Shown piece after piece: positions 38,603-49,581 of a DNA stretch of 64,000 bases (the stretch's first letter is position 1; each line of letters starts with the position of its first letter). The notes under the pieces are model-generated. The model saw only the letters and a list, made by a program, of their open reading frames with translations, ran no database searches and was not told where the DNA came from. The stretch is from contig CP025326.1 of NCBI GenBank assembly GCA_004014935.1, positions 930,001-994,000 on the forward strand, given 5' to 3'. Position numbers and translations under genes: made by a program. The stretch is from Saccharomycopsis malanga (Eukaryota; Ascomycota; Saccharomycetes; Ascoideales; Saccharomycopsidaceae).

Positions 38603-39754
38603 ATGACATTTTCGGACGATTCTATTACTCTTGAGAAGATCACCAATAATACGGGAAACAATCCGTATGTGACTCCCGGTGAAAAGTTTAGACTTGTATT
38701 GAATCTTTCGCCAACCGAAATTCAAACGGTTAGATCTTCTTGGTCTCAAATGCAGAAAGATACGATTCATAAAGAAGATGACGAAGAGGAAGAGGAAGAA
38801 GATTTCTACAGTTCACCAAGCCCGTCGACTAGCAAGGGTTCATTTTCATCTTTGTTTTGTCATCAGTTTTATACCAACTTGTTAGGGCTCGATCCGAATT
38901 TGGAAGCGTTTTTCCCTTCAATCAAACACCAAGCTGCGTCTTTTGCCGGTGTGCTTCAGATGGCAATTCTTCATTTGGAAGATTTGTCTGCTTTGGACGA
39001 TTACTTGGACAGTCTAGGAAAACGTCATTCTAGAGTGTTGGGGATTGAGCCTCCGCAGTTTGATTTGATGGGTGCTGCTTTGATCAAGACGTTCTCCGAC
39101 AGATTCGGTTCTAAATTCACTGCTCACATTGAAGACGTGTGGGTCAAAGTGTATTCTTATTTGGCCAACACGATTCTTCAAAATGGTGCTGAAGATTACT
39201 TGAAAATCAGCGAGGATCCGTTTTTCGATTTCACTATTGATGGTGCATACAATGATTATGAGTCTAGGTCTAATTCTGCTCGTTCCAGTGGAACCTCTTC
39301 TTATCTCAATAGCAGCACCACTTTTGATAATGCTTCTTTTGCGTCCTCTGCCACTTCCAATAACGATCCTGATTATTTGGCCATCAATAACAAATATAAT
39401 TCCGAAACCCGTCCTAGCAGCAGGTTCACCTCCAGAAAACCATCAAACAAAAACTTGAAAAACATTTCCATCAATACCAACAATAGCAATTTCAACTCCA
39501 ACATGCCAAAGTCGCCTTCCGGCCAAATTTTTGCTGATTTGGTCGTCCCAGGCGTAAGCCCCACTGCTGCTACTTCTTCTAACGCTTCTACTTCCTCTTC
39601 TAAAGACTCAGACAAAATCTCCGAAAAAGACACCGCCACTGTTGTTGCCACTAGCATGAAAAACGCCATGAAACTCTCGTCGTCCTCCAGATTCTCAAGC
39701 TTGAAAAACGTCATGAGATTGGAAAAATCAAAGAGAATTTCCACAATCTATTGA
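38603..39754 (+). CDS. Globin-domain heme protein 2 (YNL234W-like)
   Basis: This 383-aa paralogue of the gene at 27705 has a globin domain at about residues 30-195. Helix A is LSPTEIQTVRSSWSQM. A strongly acidic insert (HKEDDEEEEEEDFYSSPSP) separates it from helix B, SSLFCHQFYTNLLGLDPNLEAFFPS. Distal-region His109 is in SIKHQAASFAGVL, the likely proximal His142 in DSLGKRHSRVLGIEPPQFDLMG, and GAALIKTFSDRFGSKFTAHIEDVWVKVYSYL follows. The 33-residue spacing of the two histidines is the same as in globin 1. The C-terminal ~180 residues are Ser/Asn-rich with basic patches and end in LKNVMRLEKSKRISTIY. It has no reductase domain. The two genes are separated by five unrelated genes, so the duplication is not a simple recent tandem. 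Confidence 0.85.
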   Translation: MTFSDDSITLEKITNNTGNNPYVTPGEKFRLVLNLSPTEIQTVRSSWSQMQKDTIHKEDDEEEEEEDFYSSPSPSTSKGSFSSLFCHQFYTNLLGLDPNLEAFFPSIKHQAASFAGVLQMAILHLEDLSALDDYLDSLGKRHSRVLGIEPPQFDLMGAALIKTFSDRFGSKFTAHIEDVWVKVYSYLANTILQNGAEDYLKISEDPFFDFTIDGAYNDYESRSNSARSSGTSSYLNSSTTFDNASFASSATSNNDPDYLAINNKYNSETRPSSRFTSRKPSNKNLKNISINTNNSNFNSNMPKSPSGQIFADLVVPGVSPTAATSSNASTSSSKDSDKISEKDTATVVATSMKNAMKLSSSSRFSSLKNVMRLEKSKRISTIY

Positions 39755-40023
39755 GACTCCTTCTCCTATTTACGATAATATTCCCTGTCATGATTTAATG
39801 TTTTGTTTTTTCTTCTATTTTAATTTGTTCCTTTTTGTTTTTTGTTTTTTTGCTTTGCCTTCTAGCTCAAAATTTTTTACTTCAATATTTGATATTCCGT
39901 CTTTACTTGTTTTACATTCTTCCTGTAGTTATTATGACGAATCTTTGAGCAAATCTGCTGAAATGATATCCTTGATCTGCGAAAAGAAATGGTTATACCT
40001 AGAGACTTTTATCTTGTATAATT
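39755..40023. other. Globin 2 3' flank
   Basis: T-rich 3' flank; an open frame at 39798-40112 is a composition artefact that runs into the inverted repeat. Confidence 0.4.
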
Positions 40024-40108
40024 ATATCAACTGCTACATCTTGGTAAGCTTTTTTATTCTTACATTTGTTAAGCGTATGACTAAAAGGACATCTTCTACA
40101 TACTTTAA
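40024..40108 (+). repeat. Inverted-repeat arm, left
   Basis: This 85-bp segment recurs in reverse complement at 41523-41599. Only an 8-bp indel (atttgtta) and about one substitution separate them. The arms are 1.4 kb apart and each abuts the tail end of a SINE-like copy. Confidence 0.9.
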
Positions 40109-40109
40109 G

Positions 40110-40246
40110 TAATAATAATAATATCAGCCCAGTACATATCAGTTTCGTATATATGCCCTATGTCTAAGGGGAAATCAAATCCTGTTAATATAATCTTCTC
40201 ACCCAATTGCTAGAAAGTAAGCACTATTGGTCTTTTTTCTCGGCTT
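40110..40246 (-). repeat. SINE-like repeat, family 1, copy 7 (5'-truncated)
   Basis: A minus-strand copy. A TAA tail, tail core (cgtatatatgccctatgtc as read on plus) and body (cacccaattgctagaaagtaagcacta) are followed by the link ggtcttttttctc, after which similarity stops. The A-box head is missing, a 5' truncation of the kind LINE-mobilised elements show. The body is closest to copy 6 (35483). Confidence 0.75.
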
Positions 40247-41330
40247 GATATTTGTATATAAATGGAAAATTAGTCTAAGAAATACTGTTTTATACACTTT
40301 CCAGCCATCTCGTAACATTTCTACTATAAGTGTATTAGTTTTTTGTTCAATAATTTTTAATAGTCAATAAGCACAGCCAGTGGTATAAAGAAAGGCCTTC
40401 TGAGCCCTCTATATTATTCATCAACTAACGTTTTCTGATATAGACAGCCTGTACAGTGCTTCAATTTTCGCTTACATGGTTTTGCATGTTAATGAAGCCC
40501 CAATCTGAATAATCAATAATCTGGCTGTCTTCAATCACTAATTGTGATAAAGACGTAAACATTTTGGCCCAATCTGGCTTGTTTCGCCTCATATTGCAAC
40601 CAGAACATGTTAAATTACACTAGTGCAAAAAACTCTTCCATGGTACCAATATCTAACCACTACCATTAGCAAATCGTTTTAATGTCATGTTGCCATTCCA
40701 ACTTGTCTTGGATTAGCTAATGTGAAAACTGACAAATTGTCCGGGGATCGACAGATGCATTCGTTCCTAGCCTAACGACAACCTGTAGAGGAAAGAAAGA
40801 GAGAAGATCAGACAAAACCAGTCATTTTTTAAGGATAATTAAAGACAGTACTAATACTTTGGAAACACACTTAATTGTTTATATTGTCTCAACTGATTTT
40901 GGACCTAAACTAGCGCTGTTTAAGGCCTCAATTCTGCAATCTCGGTAACACATCAGCCGTTTATAGTATGGACAATTATGTTGAATGCGATTTTCACAAG
41001 ATTTTGGAAATATGCTGCCTGGTTTAAAGTATAAGCATTTCCAGGATGTCTCGTAAACAATTCAGAGTTTGAGCTTGAAATGCGCGAGTGTAATTGTCAG
41101 AACAGTTTTATGATTATTGATAGAATGTCAAGATTGACGTAGGTCTTTTAGAGGATATTACCAACCATTTGTAGGAATAGCAAATGCAAATTCAAGTTGT
41201 GAGAAGAAAATTTACTATTGATCAGTTAAAGTACTCGAAAAATGTTGTGATATTTAGACTTTTATAGGAAATAAAGAAATGGTAAGCTAGCAATATGAAA
41301 TGATAATAGTATTTCTAGAAGCTGTGATAT
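40247..41330. other. Intergenic interior of the inverted repeat
   Basis: About 1.1 kb with no ORF of note, no tRNA and no recognisable transposase. AT-rich unique sequence. Confidence 0.5.
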
Positions 41331-41521
41331 GCTGCTGGACCGTATTGCTCAGTAGTTAGGGCCCTTGGAGAAGAGAAAAAAGACCAATAGTGCACCCTTT
41401 CAAACAATTGAATGAGAAGGTTATGATCAACAAGATTTGATGGGGTTTTATCAATCCCCTTGGACATAGTGCGTATATACGAGACTGATATGAACTGGGC
41501 TCGAAATATATGATATAATTG
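41331..41521 (+). repeat. SINE-like repeat, family 1, copy 8
   Basis: A plus-strand copy with full head gctggaccgtattgctcagtagttaggg (A box recognisable), link gagaaaaaagaccaatagtgc and body caattgaatgagaaggttatgatca. The segment ggggttttatcaatcccctt and the tail core gcgtatatacgagactgatatg follow. It belongs to a different body variant from copy 7, although both abut the same inverted-repeat arm. Confidence 0.8.
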
Positions 41522-41522
41522 T

Positions 41523-41599
41523 TTAAAGTATGTAGAAGATGTCCTTTTAGTCATACGCTGTAAGAATAAAAAAGCTTACCAAGATGTAGTAGTTGATAT
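41523..41599 (-). repeat. Inverted-repeat arm, right
   Basis: This 77-bp segment is the reverse complement of 40024-40108, lacking 8 bp. The near-identity contrasts with the much greater divergence of the adjoining SINE-like copies. Confidence 0.9.
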
Positions 41600-41766
41600 T
41601 TACATTTCATGATGCTAACATCACCACACATTTTCATTATCTATTAAGAGTGCTACTTACAGCTTGATACCTACCAAACTACCAATGAACATTGCTACAA
41701 GTACCGCTGAGAAAGAATGCGTAGAATAATACACGCAAATACAAAAACCCCAACGACGGACTAAAC
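41600..41766. other. CSL4 3' flank
   Basis: A short AT-rich 3' flank between the inverted-repeat arm and CSL4. Confidence 0.4.
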
Positions 41767-42681
41767 TTAAAACGGTTTTGCTGCCTTTCTTGATTCCAAC
41801 TGGCCTGTTTTGGGCGAAACCATTGTTTCGTAATCCAATGGATACAACAATTCACCAGTTCCACTATGGGCTCTAGCCAAGACCACACCCAACTCGTTTT
41901 TCGCCGTCGACAAGTAATAATTGGCACCGTCACCAAGCGAGATGATTTCTGCTCTTACAATGTCTCCTGGCTTAAAGCTTTGGACCACTTGCACCTTGTC
42001 TCTTTCAGTGGCCCTGATATCCTGGGATCTGATCAACCCTTTGAAATTTTCTCCCAAATCTGAAGGGTGAGAGTTGAGGCCTGACGTCGTGGCGCCTATG
42101 GTCTGTGTGAACATCACTGATCCAGCGACCGATCCAGATGTTGGGTTATGGTATGCAGTTCCTGAGAAGCCTGATAACTCAGCGCCAGCAGAACCTACGC
42201 CAGAGTCTTTAAGAACTGGGCCTTTACCTTCGACAGTTAGAATCTCTACATGGGCTTGTTTAGACGTCATACGGGTGATACGTGCAAGAACAAGATCGCC
42301 TACCTGAGGAAGCGCAGGACTGTTTACGCTACTTGGGTTTCCTTTGCTTCCAACAGAGACTGTGTATTCTGTAATGTCTATTATGTTGTCCTCTTTATTC
42401 TCTGCGGTACGGGCCTCGTCTTCCATAGCTACATCGTTATCTTTTACAATATCCTGCTTCCTCTTCATCACCAGAACATCACCGAGAACGGTTGCTATCA
42501 CCACTTTGACTGTCTGGTCCTGATTGCCCGTACCAACGTTGAATTCCTGGATTTTCGTTCCGGGTCCCGCAATATATCTTCTCGCATGTTGGACTTTGCC
42601 AACAGTGTCTTTCTGCTCCACATCAAGCTCGGGCACAATAGGCTGCCCAGGAACAACCTTCTGGGGTATCTGCACACTCAT
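41767..42681 (-). CDS. CSL4: Exosome cap subunit Csl4
   Basis: This 304-aa protein belongs to the RNA exosome cap. The N-terminal domain opens with VVPGQPIVP, as in Csl4, and continues with YIAGPGTKIQEFNVGTG. After an acidic stretch comes the S1-type domain VGDLVLARITRMTSKQAHVEILTVEGKGPV (about 125-155). A Gly/Ser-rich insertion precedes NFKGLIRSQDIRATERDKVQVVQSFKPGDIVRAEIISLGDGANYYLSTAKNELGVVLA, which is the Csl4 C-terminal core. Csl4 stabilises the Rrp41/Rrp42/Mtr3 ring and helps thread RNA to Dis3/Rrp6. It is divergent from the small ORF at 42894. Confidence 0.92.
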   Translation of the reverse strand: MSVQIPQKVVPGQPIVPELDVEQKDTVGKVQHARRYIAGPGTKIQEFNVGTGNQDQTVKVVIATVLGDVLVMKRKQDIVKDNDVAMEDEARTAENKEDNIIDITEYTVSVGSKGNPSSVNSPALPQVGDLVLARITRMTSKQAHVEILTVEGKGPVLKDSGVGSAGAELSGFSGTAYHNPTSGSVAGSVMFTQTIGATTSGLNSHPSDLGENFKGLIRSQDIRATERDKVQVVQSFKPGDIVRAEIISLGDGANYYLSTAKNELGVVLARAHSGTGELLYPLDYETMVSPKTGQLESRKAAKPF

Positions 42682-42893
42682 TCCTGCTACTTATACTCAA
42701 CTATACACTAATTACCTCCTCTTTTTACCAACCTCATCTCACACACTTCCTGTCCCTTCTCCATAGTAAAAAAATTTCATATATTCATGGTTATGTGCGA
42801 TGTGCGCTTCAATAAATATTGATGGGTATTAATGAGAGAGGTCTATATAGTGATGATATGTATAAATCCAGTATATCAAAGATAAGCAACACA

Positions 42894-43130
42894 ATGAGTG
42901 CCGAATTTCCAGCTTATGTTGACGGAAAGCCTCCGATTGTTACTTTGAAGCAGTACGATGATGCCCCATGGGCCAGTAAAACTTGCGTTGACTTTAATGC
43001 TTCTACGAAGAAATATGTTGCTGTAGAATTGGAAAAGAACAGCCATGTGGTTGCAGAGTTTCATCAGGATGCCAATGAGACCTTGGACAAGATTTTTAAA
43101 AGCGCAAAAAGCAGTTTTTACCAAAAGTAG
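42894..43130 (+). CDS. Small conserved-looking protein, unrecognised
   Basis: This 78-aa protein starts MSAEFPAYVDGKPPIVTLKQYDDAPWASKTC from the ATG at 42894, whose context (cacaATGAG) is good. An in-frame ATG at 42822 would give 102 aa. Codon use looks coding and the protein is balanced and soluble: a likely beta-rich core (TCVDFNASTKKYVAVELEKNSHVVAEFHQD) and a C-terminal amphipathic helix (ANETLDKIFKSAKSSFYQK). It lacks a signal peptide or membrane segment. I do not recognise the family. It lies 212 bp from the divergent CSL4 start, a typical promoter-sharing arrangement for a real gene. Confidence 0.6.
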   Translation: MSAEFPAYVDGKPPIVTLKQYDDAPWASKTCVDFNASTKKYVAVELEKNSHVVAEFHQDANETLDKIFKSAKSSFYQK

Positions 43131-43773
43131 TGGTTAGTAGTTGTTTTCTTTGAAGAAATTGTAAATAACCTATATAAGACAAGTTTATTCAACATGGTAG
43201 GGATATACGTATATGCTGAAATAGACGGTTTTTATTTATTCATTGTGATAATGTAATGTAATGATATGAAAGTCCAATAATGCAAAGAAGAATGTGCATC
43301 ACTGTATGTTAGTTTTTATCTAGTAAATATAAGAGTTGTAAAAAAGTCGTGAATTATTGCATCCAAAAAGTTGCTATTCTTCAAAGAAGCAGCATGACTG
43401 GCGTAAAAGAAGCTTTCAATTGCACAAGTGTTTATCATCATGGTGATTATCTTATATTATCTTAAACTTTTCATTGCTTTTTAATGAATGAGTTAGACTT
43501 TATTAACCCAAAAAAATGACAAAAATAGTCATCTTTACTTTAATTTGTGAACTATGATAGAGTTAAATATCAATCATAAAATAGCAATTTAACAATGGTA
43601 TCAATAAATGGATTAATGTTCGCTATTAAAAAGATCATTAAAATTATAACTTATGAAACAAATGTTTTATTATTGGATCATTTGCCCTGTAATCATGTCA
43701 TATCAAGTTTTTGCAGTCATTGAGCTAAGCTGGACCAGGGAAACTTGGATTTATTTCAAATCATGTTACGTAA
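43131..43773. other. Intergenic, AT-rich
   Basis: About 640 bp without a supported gene, in front of the composite repeat block at 43774-44750. Confidence 0.4.
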
Positions 43774-43907
43774 GATGGCCGCTGGACAGCTAACAATGAC
43801 CGGGACATGATTGGGTTTCCCCCACTGGGTTTTACCAAGTCCCTTTAGACATAGCGAGTATATACGAAACTGATATTTACTGGGCTCGAAATATAAGATT
43901 TTATTTA
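43774..43907 (+). repeat. SINE-like repeat, family 1, copy 9 (internally shortened)
   Basis: A plus-strand copy. A short piece of head (atggccgctggacag) is joined directly to the body acaatgaccgggacatgattgggtttcccccactggg, then ttttaccaagtccc, the tail core gtatatacgaaactgatatt and gggctcgaaatataag. The A/B-box segment is missing. It is followed without a gap by family 2 copy B. Confidence 0.75.
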
Positions 43908-44297
43908 ATATGCCTATATGCAATGCCTTCCTGTTGCCAAGTGGCCAAGTTGGTTGAGCCATCATGAGCCACCATGCGCCACGCAAAACAAGTGTGGCGT
44001 TCCTCACTTTAGGTTTTGGGACTCGATTCCCGCTGTTGATGTTTTGGAGTAATCATCAAACATTTTATTGAATTAAGTCAATGCTATTCAGCTTATTTCA
44101 ATATGACAAAGCATTCAATAATATTTTGAATTTTTTTGCTAAATTCTAGTATTATTTATAATATGAAATTTAAGATTTGCGCATAAACTATTTGATATAA
44201 CAAAAAATTGTCAAGTCATATTCTAGAGTCTTTACAGCAAATCAAGTCATACAAAAACACATTTCTATACTCTTTAAAATTTACAGTTTTGTTTATG
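43908..44297 (+). repeat. tRNA-headed dispersed repeat, family 2, copy B
   Basis: The A-box-like TGGCCAAGTTGG lies at 43942-43953, a hairpin gcgccac/gtgtggcg follows (about 43976-44000), and the B-box-like GGGACTCGATTCC lies at 44018-44030. The ~65-bp distance between boxes is within the tolerance of RNA polymerase III. An AT-rich body of ~260 bp follows, with blocks shared with copy A (aatttttttgct, tatgatataac-type, gagtctttacag). The region matches 636-1032 in reverse complement. Confidence 0.6.
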
Positions 44298-44630
44298 TTT
44301 TTTTTTTCAACTTTTGAATTAGCTTTTATTCCTAGGAAGCACGTATCTTAAGAGCTAAGAAAGGTATGATTTAATGTAAGTAGTCAGAGGAACTTATAAC
44401 TGATAATAATCATTAAATATTGTTAAAACCCTAAATTAAGATCGAAGCAAAAAATCACAATTTTTAGATTATGATAATTTATATAAACGGCTTATAGTTG
44501 TGGCTTGTTCAAAATTAGTGTTGAAATAATATAACGAACACTAGGCTTGACTGTATTTTTGTTTTGATTAGCATTAATTGAACAATGTTTTTCACAAATG
44601 TAATGTAGATTAAACCACTATTCATTGATT
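44298..44630. other. Spacer between repeat copies
   Basis: About 330 bp of AT-rich sequence separating family 2 copy B from a family 1 head fragment; no gene is seen. Confidence 0.4.
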
Positions 44631-44750
44631 ATGGACGTATCGATGACTCAGTGGCTGATACTCTCGGATAAGAGAAAGGGCCTAATAGACTCAAAGTTTC
44701 GATTCCGGACTACAAACACTTTTACGATGCTGAGTGTGACTTCACACTCA
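44631..44750 (+). repeat. SINE-like repeat, family 1, copy 10 (head fragment with A and B boxes)
   Basis: A plus-strand head. A-box region gatgactcagtggctgatactc at about 44642, link gagaaagggcctaatagactc, B box TTTCGATTCC at 44697-44706, then actacaaacacttttacgatgctg. The last string matches the middle segment of copy 2. The body and tail are missing. A perfect hairpin gagtgtga/tcacactc (44732-44749) closes the fragment. Confidence 0.65.
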
Positions 44751-44900
44751 AGCGCAACTTAACGAGACGACTATTATTACGTATATTACTTCAATATCTC
44801 ACAATCTTATACAATATTATACAATATAAGCGTATATAATCTATATTTTCCCAATGAAGAGCTATGAATTCATCATTATCATACTGCATAATCCGGAATC
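44751..44900. other. ELA1 3' flank
   Basis: A short AT-rich 3' flank of ELA1 with nothing further seen. Confidence 0.35.
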
Positions 44901-46097
44901 CTATTTCCTTGATATGGTCGTTCGTATGGGCTGTGAAGAAGGTGATCTAGATGTGGAATTTGCCTTTTTGCTTCTTGGCATGAATATATTTGACTTTCTT
45001 GGTTTCGTTATCCTACTAAGTGATGTCTGTGGCGGTCTATTGGCGTTAGTTGTCAGGGTATTCGCAGATGTATCAACTGCGGTGTTTAGTTTTGGTGGGA
45101 ACCTTGCAATGTTCAGTTTCGAATTATCAGTAGTGTTCGGCGAGGGCCTCGTCGGCTTTACTGTCGTTTCTCTGTTTATTCTGCTTTGTATATTTGTGTT
45201 TTTTGTAAGAATGCTGCTTGTACCTAGTCTAGGCCCGGCGGAACTTGTGGTCCTTAGTATTGGACGGTCATTATTAACTGACTTTTTAGGAAATAACGAG
45301 GACTGGTAAACCTTTGACGAAGGGCTTCTTACCATCTTAGTTGAGGTGTTTGGCAGTTTGGAGTTAATATTTCTTGAAAGTGGGAATGACTGTTTGAACA
45401 TATTACTTCTTGACGATGGGTTAGGGGAACCTACTAACAGTTTGGACAGATTGGTTGACGTAAACATCATACTGGGGCTTGTACTTCTAGTACCCAAAGT
45501 GGGCGATGTTTTAAACAAATTACTTCTTGAACTGGTCACATCTTTCTTTACTTTTTTCATTACGGGACTACTGAATTCGTTATCGAAAAACATTCTTTTC
45601 CGTTTTTTGTTTGCTACAAGATTTATCATGCGAATGGACTTTTCCTCATTCAATGCAACTGCGGACCTAGCATTCTTTTCCTTTTCCAAAAGTTTATAAT
45701 TCTTCTTCAAGTTCTTCAACGCTTGGGCTCTTTTAACCTCCAATGCTGAAACTGCCTCAGTATATATGCTACGGAAATCCACCGATGGTCCAATATCCTT
45801 GACACCCCTGAATTTAACAACATTCTTGTTATCAGGAAACTCCTTCTCTACAAATCGATACCATAAAATATTGGTATCTTCAGCTAGTTCTGGAGACCTC
45901 GCCTCTACTGCAAGTAATTGCTTGGGGTTCATCTTGCTAAGCACAGGCTCAAGAAGCTTGTAACACGGATACCGCCCCACATTGTCAATATGTCTGATGT
46001 TTTGGATAAGCTTAACCACACAAAGTAAACTAAGCAGCTTTAACCGCCCGGTGCCGGACACTGGCCGCTGTAACGAACTGACAGTATCTGGAGACAT
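44901..46097 (-). CDS. ELA1: Elongin A-like protein Ela1
   Basis: This is a 398-aa protein from the ATG at 46097 (MSPDTVSSLQRP). The in-frame extension to 46172 begins at a TTG and was rejected. The elongin-A signature occupies about residues 17-115: a BC-box-like helix LKLLSLLCVVKLIQNI and the F-box-like core IDNVGRYPCYKLLEPVLSKMNPKQLLAVEARSPELAEDTNILWYRFVEKEFPD. A coiled Lys-rich helix follows, ALEVKRAQALKNLKKNYKLLEKEKNARS. The C-terminal ~220 residues are Ser/Asn/Arg/Pro-rich with basic NLS-like clusters (KKRKRMFF, MKKVKKD). In yeast, Ela1 with Elc1 and Cul3 ubiquitinates stalled RNA polymerase II. Confidence 0.82.
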   Translation of the reverse strand: MSPDTVSSLQRPVSGTGRLKLLSLLCVVKLIQNIRHIDNVGRYPCYKLLEPVLSKMNPKQLLAVEARSPELAEDTNILWYRFVEKEFPDNKNVVKFRGVKDIGPSVDFRSIYTEAVSALEVKRAQALKNLKKNYKLLEKEKNARSAVALNEEKSIRMINLVANKKRKRMFFDNEFSSPVMKKVKKDVTSSRSNLFKTSPTLGTRSTSPSMMFTSTNLSKLLVGSPNPSSRSNMFKQSFPLSRNINSKLPNTSTKMVRSPSSKVYQSSLFPKKSVNNDRPILRTTSSAGPRLGTSSILTKNTNIQSRINRETTVKPTRPSPNTTDNSKLNIARFPPKLNTAVDTSANTLTTNANRPPQTSLSRITKPRKSNIFMPRSKKANSTSRSPSSQPIRTTISRK

Positions 46098-47145
46098 ATC
46101 GAGTATATTATCTTGCTGTTGCTCATTTAAGACTAAATTGAATCGTGCAAAGTCATACGATGGCTCTAACAATCAAAAGGTTTGTTTATATTTGCTTTTA
46201 AACCCCGAATTGCAACCTATTTACTTTGATTAATATCAACAATATCTGATAACAATGTTCTAGTGATGAGCTCCAAAACTTTCACATCAGTACAGGTCAC
46301 ATGACATCCGGAACGGTGATGATCTGCCCAGGACGGCAAGACGGTAGTCATGTTGTGCCAATATAGGGAGATAAGGAAGAAGTTGTATGATAGGAGCTCA
46401 GTGTATAGGTGTTGTGAATAGTTTTTGCCATTGCAAAGCAAGAAATATACTTTTGGCTGTGAACTCTGCTTACTTTCAAGCTATAGAGGCTATAGAATAG
46501 TGGGCTCGAAATATAAGATGTTATTATCGTAGAGGAAAGGTATTGTCTTGATACTGGCAAGTATGTTAATCATATAAGACACAATACTGCTTTTAGAGCT
46601 TTGCAAGCACAAGAGTTTAAAACCTGGCTCAGATCTGGCTTAATGGTAACTACATAGATCGCGGTTTTTTAATAACTGCTGCGTAATGTGTGGCTTATAT
46701 CAATTCACACTCAAAGTTGTACATATATAAGTTATTTTAAGTAAAAAAATTTATCAAAATTACTATAAAATACTATCAAACAAGAATGTGAAGCTACATA
46801 AGACCAAGGAATTATCATAAGATATAAGAATCCAACATCGTACCCGATACGGACTATACGACTAGATTAGGTTCGCTACATGCAGGTGTCAGGCGCAATC
46901 TGCATTCTTGACATAAATGTACAGGGAAGGCTTACGAAGGCAGTACTTGATATATATCAGCTTTTAATAGCTACAAAGTAGCAGAAAACAGAATTATAAA
47001 TTATGGAGCAATGGCTAAAACAAGGAAAAACAAATTATTGCATAAAATGAGTAAAGAATGCGCAGCATGGGCAATGTGTACCGGAATGTAAAAGAATACC
47101 AAGTTGAATATGGAAATGGCAAGCTACGTAGAAAATCTGGGTTCT
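46098..47145. other. ELA1 upstream / PDR16 downstream intergenic region
   Basis: About 1 kb, AT-rich. It contains only a SINE-like tail fragment (46499-46528). Confidence 0.45.
46499..46528 (+). repeat. SINE-like tail fragment
   Basis: The string tagtgggctcgaaatataag, followed by an ATT-rich end, matches the last ~30 bp of family 1. Upstream sequence does not continue the match, as in a severe 5' truncation. At this size a chance match cannot be fully excluded. Confidence 0.55.

Positions 47146-49581
<2,436 letters not shown>

Noticed and set aside
44854-45309. A 151-codon hydrophobic frame on the plus strand
   Set aside because: It lies antisense to the Ser/Lys-rich tail of ELA1, whose complement naturally reads as Leu/Val/Phe-rich.
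46098-46172. A longer ELA1 starting at 46172
   Set aside because: The codon there is TTG, and the elongin-A homology begins after the ATG at 46097.
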